Source: an uncultured Alphaproteobacteria bacterium
GTDB lineage: Bacteria > Pseudomonadota > Alphaproteobacteria > RF32 > CAG-239
Direction: 5' to 3'
Assembly (NCBI GenBank): GCA_944392185.1
Contig: CALXVW010000069.1
Coordinates: forward strand, 1 to 10,521
DNA: 10,521 nt
Below the pieces are notes generated by a model, which worked only from the letters and a program-made list of their open reading frames with translations, searched no databases and was not told the origin of the DNA. How positions within the stretch are numbered: position 1 is the first letter of the stretch; every line of letters starts with the position of its first letter. Shown here in pieces: positions 1 through 5,235 of the stretch. A program made the translations under genes and the position numbers.

Positions 1-1233
1 AGACAAGCCAAACAACTTAACAGAGTTATTGTACTCGGCATAGATACCACGCTGACCGGCCGCAGCATTGGTCGGCAAGTCAACGGTAGCATCTTTGGCT
101 TGAATATAGGTATAAGCCACATCAAAGCTCAAATTATCATTGTACTGATAACCTAAACCGACAGAATACCATATACGATCAGAATCCGGAATACGCGGTG
201 TGCGGTATTGTTTTTTGACGGCGGTCTGATCATAAGCCCAACCTAAACGGAGTTTCCATTGGTTATCAATCTGGTAACTGGCCCCCAAAGCAAAGAAGTT
301 TGTGTCTTGCCAATGCTCATTGGTAGAGCTCAAAAGATAGCCGTTGCTTGGTTGAAGAGCATTTGTTTCATCTTGCCCGATAATATCAAGCTTATCAAAT
401 GAGCTCCAGAACACGCGCTGATATTCAGCCATAACGGCCCATTTGTCGTTAATTTGATGATAAGCACCGAAAGATAACATCGCCGGAGTATCAAGACGAG
501 CAGAAATATCTTGGTTCAAGAAACCCAGCGGAGCCGGAGAAGAAATATCGCCTTTGAGTTTGTGGTTAACCTCACTGCGGTAGTTAACACCGAAACGGGT
601 ATCATCAGACAGCTCATACATGGCACTCAACTGGTAACCGACATCAACGGTATCACCTTTCAGAGATGTATCTGTAGCACCTGCCAATGCAGAGTTTGTC
701 AAACGAGCTTTAACATATTGGATGGGCAAACCGGCACCAACAGAGAGTTTATCGGTTAATTTATAAGCGGCCATCGGGGTAAAGGTAGAGGTTATAACCT
801 TAGATGTAATACCATGATCACTGCCTGCCCACTCATGATCATACTTTGTAATCATACCAAAAGGAACATTAAGCCCTAAACCAAGAGTAAGTTTATCATC
901 TACTTGATGAGAAATCGTACCATTGGGAGCCCAAGCGGCATGCACGATGTTGTTAATATCCTGCTGACGATTACCTGCGGCATCATAAACATTGCCGGCC
1001 TCGGCACGCGGTACGATATAAGTAGCGCCCATATTGATTTGGGTGCCTTTCTGCCTGGTTAAACCGGCGGCATTGAAATAAGCATAAGAGTTGTTTTCGG
1101 CACCGGCAGTTGCTCCCGCAAAAGCGTTACCTTGGGCAGCAGCGGATTGCTCTCTCAAATGGAAACCCGCAGCCATAGCATTGGAAGCCATCAGGATAGT
1201 TCCCAGCGCTGTCAATGTAAGAAGTTTTTTCAT
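1..1233 (-). CDS. fadL: FadL/OmpP1/TodX-family outer-membrane transporter, 3' end cut by window edge
   Basis: This is a beta-barrel outer-membrane protein of the family that moves long-chain fatty acids or other hydrophobic compounds across the outer membrane. Reading from the ATG at 1233, 411 codons are open to the left edge. Residues 1-21 are a signal peptide (charged MKK, hydrophobic core, cleavage after AMA). The mature protein begins AGFHLREQSAAAQGNAFAG, which matches the FadL N-terminal pattern, and YFNAAGL at about 52-58 corresponds to the FadL NPA region that lines the hatch. The rest alternates short amphipathic beta strands and aromatic residues, as in a barrel. FadL proteins are usually 420-450 residues and end in an aromatic barrel signature, so probably only about 10-20 residues are missing. 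The gene lies 95 bp downstream of a TetR regulator on the same strand and has its own promoter and operator-like palindrome. The family is clear; the substrate (fatty acid or aromatic hydrocarbon) is inferred. Confidence 0.88.
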   Translation of the reverse strand, partial: MKKLLTLTALGTILMASNAMAAGFHLREQSAAAQGNAFAGATAGAENNSYAYFNAAGLTRQKGTQINMGATYIVPRAEAGNVYDAAGNRQQDINNIVHAAWAPNGTISHQVDDKLTLGLGLNVPFGMITKYDHEWAGSDHGITSKVITSTFTPMAAYKLTDKLSVGAGLPIQYVKARLTNSALAGATDTSLKGDTVDVGYQLSAMYELSDDTRFGVNYRSEVNHKLKGDISSPAPLGFLNQDISARLDTPAMLSFGAYHQINDKWAVMAEYQRVFWSSFDKLDIIGQDETNALQPSNGYLLSSTNEHWQDTNFFALGASYQIDNQWKLRLGWAYDQTAVKKQYRTPRIPDSDRIWYSVGLGYQYNDNLSFDVAYTYIQAKDATVDLPTNAAAGQRGIYAEYNNSVKLFGLS

Positions 1234-1270
1234 AGAAAAGTCTCATTTGTAGTTAACGAACAAAGATACT

Positions 1271-1297
1271 AGTATATAAAAAAATCTCTTATGTCAA
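1271..1297 (-). promoter_or_regulatory. Predicted sigma70 promoter of fadL
   Basis: On the minus strand a perfect TTGACA -35 box lies at 1292-1297. It is followed by TATACT at 1271-1276 (15-nt spacer) or, overlapping it, TACTAG at 1269-1274 (17-nt spacer). The fadL ATG is about 40 bp downstream. The -35 box overlaps a palindrome, which suggests repression by occlusion. The -35 call is strong; the exact -10 is uncertain because the better hexamer has a short spacer. Confidence 0.55.
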
Positions 1298-1309
1298 TCA
1301 ATTGATTGA
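1294..1309. promoter_or_regulatory. Perfect 16-bp palindrome, candidate TetR-type operator
   Basis: TCAATCAATTGATTGA is an exact inverted repeat with no spacer. On the minus strand its last four bases (TTGA) are the first four bases of the fadL -35 box TTGACA. TetR-family repressors bind such short palindromes in promoters, and a TetR gene ends 20 bp away. Binding by that particular protein is inferred. Confidence 0.5.
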
Positions 1310-1328
1310 ATTATGTAAAATCAGTGGA

Positions 1329-1958
1329 TTATTTTTGTTTATTCAACAAAAAGTCTATTTGTTGGCTCATGTATTCCTGAAGTTTTTGCATCTCTTTTTT
1401 ACCATAGCCGCTCCACTCCATAAAAGAGCAAATGGTTTCTTGCCGAGATGCAAAAACAAACAACTGAGAAAAGAGCGGAAACATATAAAGATAAGCATCT
1501 TTAATGGCGATTTTGCCACCGCTGGCCTGGGTGAGCAAAGCAGCCATCATCCGAAAAACAGGAAAAATAAGTCCATCATAGAGAATAGAAAATTCGGCTG
1601 TCGGCCTTGAATATTCGGTAAAGAAAATGGTCTTCATGTCTTTAGAAATTTCATCTCCGCACAAAAGCTGCAAAAAACGACAAATCAAATCCTTGAGCAG
1701 GGTCAAAGCCTCCTCCTGAGAGCCGTTTTTTTCAACCTCCTGGCAGCGTTCCCAAATATTGCCGCTTTTGTCCTTAACCGTCTGCACAATCTCTTGCAGT
1801 ACAGCAGTATAAAGTCCTCTTTTGCCGCCAAAATAATAAAGAATGGCAGAGATATTGATTTTGGCATTTTTTGCAATATCGCGAGTTGTTGCTCCCAAAA
1901 AACCGTTTTTCGCAAACTCTGCAAAGGCGCTATTCAAAAGCTTTGTTTTAGAGTCCAT
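1329..1958 (-). CDS. TetR/AcrR-family regulator, CecR (CerR/YbiH)-like
   Basis: This is a dimeric one-component transcriptional repressor, 209 residues from the chosen start. The N-terminal TetR DNA-binding domain is typical: an amphipathic first helix (KLLNSAFAEFAKNGF, about 6-20), then the helix-turn-helix with TTRDIAKNAKINISAILYYF at about 24-43 and GGKRGLY. The C-terminal ligand domain resembles E. coli CecR: FFTEYSRPTAEFSILYDGLI aligns with its SREQLSPTAAYHLVHEQVI segment, and RQETI plus a terminal HIDLIL-like helix (QIDFLL) also match. I chose the ATG at 1958 because GGTGG sits 5 nt upstream; an in-frame ATG at 1970 adds four residues but has no Shine-Dalgarno sequence. It is divergent from aas and upstream of fadL, so it probably controls one or both. 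E. coli CecR controls an efflux operon and rhlE, so a role with the RND operon in this window cannot be excluded. The ligand is unknown. Confidence 0.85.
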   Translation of the reverse strand: MDSKTKLLNSAFAEFAKNGFLGATTRDIAKNAKINISAILYYFGGKRGLYTAVLQEIVQTVKDKSGNIWERCQEVEKNGSQEEALTLLKDLICRFLQLLCGDEISKDMKTIFFTEYSRPTAEFSILYDGLIFPVFRMMAALLTQASGGKIAIKDAYLYMFPLFSQLFVFASRQETICSFMEWSGYGKKEMQKLQEYMSQQIDFLLNKQK

Positions 1959-1993
1959 GTTTGCCACCATTTTCTAATATAAACATCAAAAGG

Positions 1994-2022
1994 ATTATGT
2001 CTCAAAGTTTCATAAAAGGCAA
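1994..2022 (-). promoter_or_regulatory. Predicted promoter of the tetR gene
   Basis: On the minus strand TTGCCT (2017-2022) and CATAAT (1994-1999) are separated by exactly 17 nt. Transcription would start near 1987, giving a short leader of 17-29 nt before the two possible ATG codons. No copy of the 16-bp palindrome is seen here, so autoregulation through that site is not supported. Confidence 0.45.
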
Positions 2023-2099
2023 CCACAGAATTATCCCCGTCCAAAAAATAGCAAAACTCATTATTTTTCAAAATATTATGTAACATTTGACAATAAAAT

Positions 2100-2129
2100 T
2101 TGAATTTCTGGCAAAATTCACTTTACAAT
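2100..2129 (+). promoter_or_regulatory. Predicted promoter of aas with an internal dyad
   Basis: TTGAAT (2100-2105) and TACAAT (2124-2129) are separated by 18 nt, about 57 bp before the aas start. The spacer and -35 contain the inverted repeat TGAATTT-N6-AAATTCA (2101-2120), which could be an operator. A perfect TTGACA at 2087-2092 also lies in the region but has no -10 at the right distance. The 215-bp divergent region 1971-2185 holds this promoter and the tetR promoter; nothing else was recognised in it. Confidence 0.35.
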
Positions 2130-2173
2130 ACCCTGCAGATTTAGTTAGATAAAATCATATTTTGTAACTACGC

Positions 2174-2178
2174 GGAGA
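2174..2178 (+). promoter_or_regulatory. Ribosome binding site that supports the TTG start of aas
   Basis: GGAGA lies 7 nt before the TTG at 2186. The first in-frame ATG comes 15 codons later (2231), inside the region that aligns with E. coli Aas, so the TTG start is preferred. Confidence 0.6.
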
Positions 2179-2185
2179 CTATATT

Positions 2186-4357
2186 TTGAGAGACATTGTA
2201 AGATTTTGCTTACGGACTTTTTTTACCGTAATGAAGGTAAGATGCAATATTGCATTTGATGAAAACAAACTTCCGGCCAAAGCCGTCTATGTTTCAAACC
2301 ACGTTTCATTCTTAGACCCCTTGTTATTGTTTGCCTTTTTGCCGGGCAATCCTGTATTTGCCCTCAACGGACATTTATATCGCAACAAATGGATAAGATT
2401 ATTCATGAAAACGGCAGATATCATGCCGTTTAACCCGATTGAACCGGGCGACATCAAAGAACTGATATCCAAAGTAGACAGCGGCCGTTGTTGCGTTATT
2501 TTTGCCGAAGGTCGCATCACCGAAAACGGCGGACTAATGAAGATTTACGAAGCTCCTGGCCTGGTTGCCGATAAATCAGGAGCCCCGATTGTTCCGGTTT
2601 GGATCAGCGGCCCGCAATATGGCTATTTTTCAAAAACCAAAGGGAAATTGCCGCACCGCCCGCTGCCAAAAATTCGCATTACGGTTCGCAAACCGGTCAA
2701 GTTTAAGTTAAAAGATGAACTGCGTCGGCAACGCGACCACATCAGTAACGAAGTCTATATGATTATGCGCGAGATGAGCTTTGAGGCTTCATACAATGAT
2801 AATATTTCACTGTTTGCACAGCTGATGAAAACGGCTAAAGTCCATTCAAAAAAGGGGTTGCTTCGCCGCCCAATGTTTGTAGAAGACATCAACCGCGTTC
2901 CCAATTCCTATAAAGACATTATAATCAAGGCATTTGTCCTTGGAAGATTCTTCAAAAAGAAAACACAACCCGGTGAGCATGTGGCAATTCTTTTACCCAA
3001 TGCCATTGCCACATTGTGCACGTTTTTTGGACTTTCGGCTTATGAGCGCATTCCGGTTATGTTAAATTTCTCGGTTGGCGCCAAAAATATGGTTTCCATG
3101 TGCAAAACAGCCACCTGCAAAATGATCATCACCTCGCATTTGTTTATCCGCAATGCCAAGATGGAACCGGTTATAGAAGAGTTTAAAAAAGCAGGTTTAG
3201 AGGTGTTTTATTTGGAAGACTTGCGCAAATACATCACCTTATTTGATAAAATCGGTGCTTTTTTGCGCTACAAAGTAAAAAGGGTTCCGCACAAAGAAGG
3301 CGGCAACAAACCTGCGGTAGTGCTGTTTACATCAGGTTCTGAGGGTGCGCCCAAAGCCGTTGTTTTGAGCCATGCCAACATCATCTCAAATATTAAACAG
3401 ATGTCGTCGATTGAAACAATCAACGTCACCGACACATTGTTTAATGCTTTGCCGATGTTCCATAGCTTTGGCCTCACAGTAGGAACATTATTCCCATTGT
3501 TTGAAGGGTCAAAATTGTTCTTATACCCCTCCCCGCTGCACTATCGTATTATTTCAGAGATTGTCTATGAGATTGGCGCCAGTATCATGCTGGCCACCGA
3601 CACATTCTTCCGCGGCTATGCCAAGATTGCCCACCCGATGGACTTTCACAACATTCGCTTTATGTATGGCGGTGCTGAGGCTATTAAGCCAGATACGCGC
3701 AACATGTGGGTGGAAAGATTTGGTATCCGGGTTATGGAGGCCTATGGCTCAACTGAGTGTTCTCCGGTCGTAACCGCCAATAATCGTATTTTCAACCGTT
3801 TTGGTTCCATCGGTAAGCTGTTGCCTAAGATTCAATACAAGATTGAGCCGGTTGACGGCATTGAAAAAGGCGGAGAGCTTTGTGTTAAAGGCCCCAATGT
3901 CATGATGGGATATTATATGCCGGATAATCCGGGCGTATTGGTTCCGCTCAAAGACGGATGGTATCACACCGGAGATGTGGTTGAGATTGATGAAATCGGC
4001 TTTGTATACATCAAAGACCGCATCAAACGCTTTGCCAAGATTGGTGGTGAAATGGTATCCCTAAATGCGGTTCATGAGATGGTTATCAAGGCCTGTGAAG
4101 CAAGCGGCCCCGATTATTCTTATGGCGTTGTCGCTGTTCCGCACGAAAGCAAGGGTGAGCAGATAGTTTTGGTTACCAATAATAAAAAGGTCACTCAAGA
4201 TTGCCTGCACAACTACATCCGCGCCAATGGCATGTCTGAGCTATATTTGCCGAGATTAATTCTTTATCATGATAGCCTGCCTGTATTTGCCACCGGCAAA
4301 GCAGATAACGTAACTTTGAAAAAACAAGTTATGGAAGAGCTAAATATAGCACAATAA
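2186..4357 (+). CDS. aas: Bifunctional 2-acylglycerophosphoethanolamine acyltransferase / acyl-ACP synthetase (Aas type)
   Basis: This inner-membrane enzyme activates fatty acids with ATP onto acyl carrier protein and re-acylates lysophospholipids. It has 723 residues (E. coli Aas 719) and is collinear with it. The PlsC-like acyltransferase (about 1-190) has the catalytic HX4D box NHVSFLD (H39, D44) and EGRIT at 108-112. The AMP-binding domain (about 230-620) has the P-loop-like TSGSEGAPK at 382-390, MFHSFGLTVG, YPSPLHYRI, YGSTE at 520-524 and YHTGD at 593-597. The terminal lid domain has the conserved lysine K705 in TGKADNVTLK. Translation starts at TTG, supported by GGAGA 7 nt upstream. In E. 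coli aas lies beside the lysophospholipid flippase gene lplT; no such gene or MFS domain is present here. Divergence from the tetR-fadL pair suggests it handles fatty acids imported by FadL, possibly as acyl-ACP rather than acyl-CoA. Function by resemblance is strong; substrate preference is inferred. Confidence 0.92.
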   Translation: MRDIVRFCLRTFFTVMKVRCNIAFDENKLPAKAVYVSNHVSFLDPLLLFAFLPGNPVFALNGHLYRNKWIRLFMKTADIMPFNPIEPGDIKELISKVDSGRCCVIFAEGRITENGGLMKIYEAPGLVADKSGAPIVPVWISGPQYGYFSKTKGKLPHRPLPKIRITVRKPVKFKLKDELRRQRDHISNEVYMIMREMSFEASYNDNISLFAQLMKTAKVHSKKGLLRRPMFVEDINRVPNSYKDIIIKAFVLGRFFKKKTQPGEHVAILLPNAIATLCTFFGLSAYERIPVMLNFSVGAKNMVSMCKTATCKMIITSHLFIRNAKMEPVIEEFKKAGLEVFYLEDLRKYITLFDKIGAFLRYKVKRVPHKEGGNKPAVVLFTSGSEGAPKAVVLSHANIISNIKQMSSIETINVTDTLFNALPMFHSFGLTVGTLFPLFEGSKLFLYPSPLHYRIISEIVYEIGASIMLATDTFFRGYAKIAHPMDFHNIRFMYGGAEAIKPDTRNMWVERFGIRVMEAYGSTECSPVVTANNRIFNRFGSIGKLLPKIQYKIEPVDGIEKGGELCVKGPNVMMGYYMPDNPGVLVPLKDGWYHTGDVVEIDEIGFVYIKDRIKRFAKIGGEMVSLNAVHEMVIKACEASGPDYSYGVVAVPHESKGEQIVLVTNNKKVTQDCLHNYIRANGMSELYLPRLILYHDSLPVFATGKADNVTLKKQVMEELNIAQ

Positions 4358-4371
4358 GACCAAGTCATCAA

Positions 4372-4399
4372 AAAACCCCGCTCCAAAGAGCGGGGTTTT
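4372..4399. terminator. Bidirectional intrinsic terminator between aas and rpsU
   Basis: A perfect 12-bp stem, AAAACCCCGCTC / GAGCGGGGTTTT, with a 4-nt loop (CAAA). A-tracts on one side and T-tracts on the other make it work on both strands. It lies 14 bp after the aas stop and 19 bp after the convergent rpsU stop. Confidence 0.93.
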
Positions 4400-4418
4400 G
4401 ACTAACTGAGATTACACA

Positions 4419-4625
4419 CTAGAAACCTTCAGTATCTAAGCGCTTGCGCAACTGCTTACGAGCACGGCGAACAGCCTCAGCCGCACGGCGAGCCTTTTTC
4501 TCCGAGTTCTTTTCATGGCAACGGCGCAACTTCATCTCACGGAAGATACCTTCGCGCTGCATTTTCTTTTTCAGCACTTTCAGAGACTGTCCGACATCAT
4601 TACCGATAACAGTAACTTGAACCAC
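4419..4625 (-). CDS. rpsU: Small ribosomal subunit protein bS21
   Basis: This is a small basic protein of the 30S platform, near the 3' end of 16S rRNA, needed for efficient initiation of translation. It has 68 residues, normal for the family. The sequence VQVTVIGNDVGQSLKVLKKK followed by MQREGIFREMKLRR and an Arg/Lys/Ala-rich helical tail (EAVRRARKQLRKR) is characteristic, and the form is that of alphaproteobacteria. It starts with GTG at 4625; GAGGTGA stands 5 nt upstream and fixes this start. It is convergent with aas and shares a terminator with it. Upstream on the same strand lies a DUF465-like gene, separated by a structured non-coding element that probably uncouples the two, so rpsU appears to be transcribed from its own promoter. 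Confidence 0.95.
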   Translation of the reverse strand: MVQVTVIGNDVGQSLKVLKKKMQREGIFREMKLRRCHEKNSEKKARRAAEAVRRARKQLRKRLDTEGF

Positions 4626-4630
4626 TTAAA

Positions 4631-4637
4631 TCACCTC
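4631..4637 (-). promoter_or_regulatory. Extended Shine-Dalgarno of rpsU
   Basis: On the minus strand GAGGTGA is a 7-nt match to the anti-Shine-Dalgarno sequence, 5 nt before the GTG start. This is much stronger than the sites of neighbouring genes and supports the non-ATG start. Confidence 0.75.
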
Positions 4638-4678
4638 ATTTCCAAAATATCTAAAGGGTTAATCCAAAAATTGATTTG

Positions 4679-4706
4679 TTTGTAACACAAAAAAAATAAA
4701 TTGCAA
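4679..4706 (-). promoter_or_regulatory. Predicted promoter of rpsU
   Basis: On the minus strand TTGCAA (4701-4706) and TACAAA (4679-4684) are 16 nt apart, each matching the sigma70 consensus at four of six positions. The spacer is a T-rich tract. A leader of about 45-50 nt would follow. The call is moderate because the region is AT-rich. Confidence 0.33.
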
Positions 4707-4736
4707 GTATTAAAACACCATAAAATTAATTATTTA

Positions 4737-4760
4737 TTTGCTCTAGATGCGCCGTTATAC
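4737..4760 (+). repeat. 24-bp direct repeat, left copy
   Basis: The unit begins TTTGCTCTAGATG and ends GCGCCGTTATAC. It is identical at all 24 positions to the copy at 4859-4882, 122 bp away. It is more GC-rich than the surrounding AT-rich DNA. It can pair with the diverged inverted copy at 4772-4795 to form a hairpin with an 11-nt loop. Confidence 0.9.
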
Positions 4761-4793
4761 TATAAAAATACGGAGAATGGTGTAGATAGAGTG

Positions 4794-4847
4794 AAAAACA
4801 AAGCGGTCAAAATTTTAGTGTACATAGAAGTACATGAATTTTGACCG
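4794..4847 (-). terminator. Probable intrinsic terminator of the DUF465-like gene
   Basis: Read on the minus strand, the stem CGGTCAAAATT/AATTTTGACCG (4804-4847) is followed at once by CTTTGTTTTT (4803-4794). This is the arrangement expected of an intrinsic terminator about 40 bp after the stop codon at 4889. It would keep transcription of the small gene from reaching rpsU. On the plus strand the T-run starts 7 nt or more after the stem and is weaker. Confidence 0.5.
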
Positions 4848-4858
4848 TTCTGTAGTTT

Positions 4859-4882
4859 TTTGCTCTAGATGCGCCGTTATAC
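4859..4882 (+). repeat. 24-bp direct repeat, right copy
   Basis: Identical to 4737-4760. It forms the outer part of the right arm of the long hairpin and competes with the left copy for the same partner at 4772-4795. It ends 6 bp before the stop codon of the neighbouring minus-strand gene. Confidence 0.9.
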
Positions 4883-4888
4883 GTATTT

Positions 4889-5101
4889 TTAAGCGATGAT
4901 ATTGGGCATAATCTTAGCCTCAACCGATTTAATTTTGGTTTTGAGGCCGCTGCGCAAAGAGTTCAGTTGTTTAGCTTTGAAAAAATCAATTGTCTGGTTA
5001 TTGCGCACCAGATGACGAATGTCCGAACAAACTCTGCGCTCTTCCAACTTTAGCTCGCACAATTGCATCTGGAGTTTGCTGGTCTGATTTTTGTTAAACA
5101 T
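4889..5101 (-). CDS. Small DUF465/YdcH-like protein
   Basis: A 70-residue, highly charged, probably all-helical protein with no signal peptide or membrane segment. The arrangement fits the short two-helix DUF465 (YdcH) family, whose function is not known. There is a first helix (KLQMQLCELKLEERRVCSDIRHLV, about 9-32), a turn with TID, then a second helix (KQLNSLRSGLKTKIKSVEAK) and a terminal PNIIA. The family's usual LKK-x-KL-x-LKD core is degenerate here (NSLRSGLKTK), so the assignment is tentative and rests mainly on overall layout and on the PDIIA-like end that I recall from alphaproteobacterial members. AAGGA lies 10 nt before the ATG. The gene has a candidate promoter at 5184-5212 and a terminator-like hairpin just downstream, so it looks monocistronic, divergent from the phosphofructokinase gene. 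Two cysteines (positions 14 and 25) are not part of a recognised motif. Confidence 0.6.
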   Translation of the reverse strand: MFNKNQTSKLQMQLCELKLEERRVCSDIRHLVRNNQTIDFFKAKQLNSLRSGLKTKIKSVEAKIMPNIIA

Positions 5102-5183
5102 AAACGTTGAATCCTTTCAAGATATCAAAAAAAAGTAGATTAAAATGCATTTTTTACTGGAAACTTCCTCAGAAATCTGTATT

Positions 5184-5212
5184 AGTATACATCAAAACAG
5201 ATAAAAAAGCAA
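5184..5212 (-). promoter_or_regulatory. Predicted promoter of the DUF465-like gene
   Basis: On the minus strand TTGCTT (5207-5212) and TATACT (5184-5189) are exactly 17 nt apart, about 83 bp before the ATG at 5101. The -10 overlaps GTATAC, which also gives a possible plus-strand -10 (TATACA, 5186-5191) for the divergent gene, though that has no convincing -35. The rest of 5102-5235 holds only the two ribosome binding sites. Confidence 0.4.
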
Positions 5213-5235
5213 CCCAAAAAGGAGTATTATATAGC

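Larger units (their letters stand above)
4738..4890 (+). ncRNA. Hypothetical small structured RNA with its own promoter
   Basis: A plus-strand promoter can be proposed: TTGCTC (4738-4743), 17-nt spacer, TATAAA (4761-4766), giving a transcript from about 4773. Such a transcript would fold into one long hairpin (about 4774-4880) enclosing a second hairpin (4804-4847) and end with a run of five U (4886-4890), as at an intrinsic terminator. All non-Watson-Crick positions of the outer arm are G-U or G-A on this strand, which favours plus-strand RNA. The -35 matches at only three of six bases, and a repeat element without transcription would explain much of the same sequence. It would run into the 3' end of the minus-strand gene that starts at 5101. 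This is a hypothesis with no known family recognised. Confidence 0.28.
4763..4891. repeat. 129-bp imperfect inverted repeat (long hairpin)
   Basis: Positions i and 9654-i pair from 4763/4891 through 4799/4855: 28 of 37 are Watson-Crick, five are G-T and four are G-A. Inside a small internal loop an exact 11-bp stem follows (4804-4814 with 4837-4847), then TGTAC/GTACA around a 6-nt loop. The right end touches the stop codon of the minus-strand gene at 4889. The right arm contains the second 24-bp direct repeat. Confidence 0.85.

Noticed and set aside
511..759. An 82-codon open frame on the plus strand
   Set aside because: It is antisense to the fadL barrel region, which has a clear and continuous homologous frame on the other strand.
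1302..1610. A 102-codon open frame on the plus strand
   Set aside because: It is antisense to the C-terminal half of the TetR gene and starts inside the fadL operator palindrome; no family features are visible.
4737..4882. CRISPR-like arrangement of the 24-bp repeats
   Set aside because: Only two copies, a spacer of 98 bp, an inverted third copy within the spacer and no cas gene nearby.
4737..4891. Insertion sequence or MITE
   Set aside because: No transposase and no clear target-site duplication flank the inverted repeat. A MITE origin remains possible but cannot be supported from one copy.
5107..5235. Upstream extension of the phosphofructokinase frame to a TTG
   Set aside because: The 43 extra residues have no resemblance to the family, the conserved fold starts at MDKKKRLGILTSGGD, and GGAG precedes the ATG at 5236.
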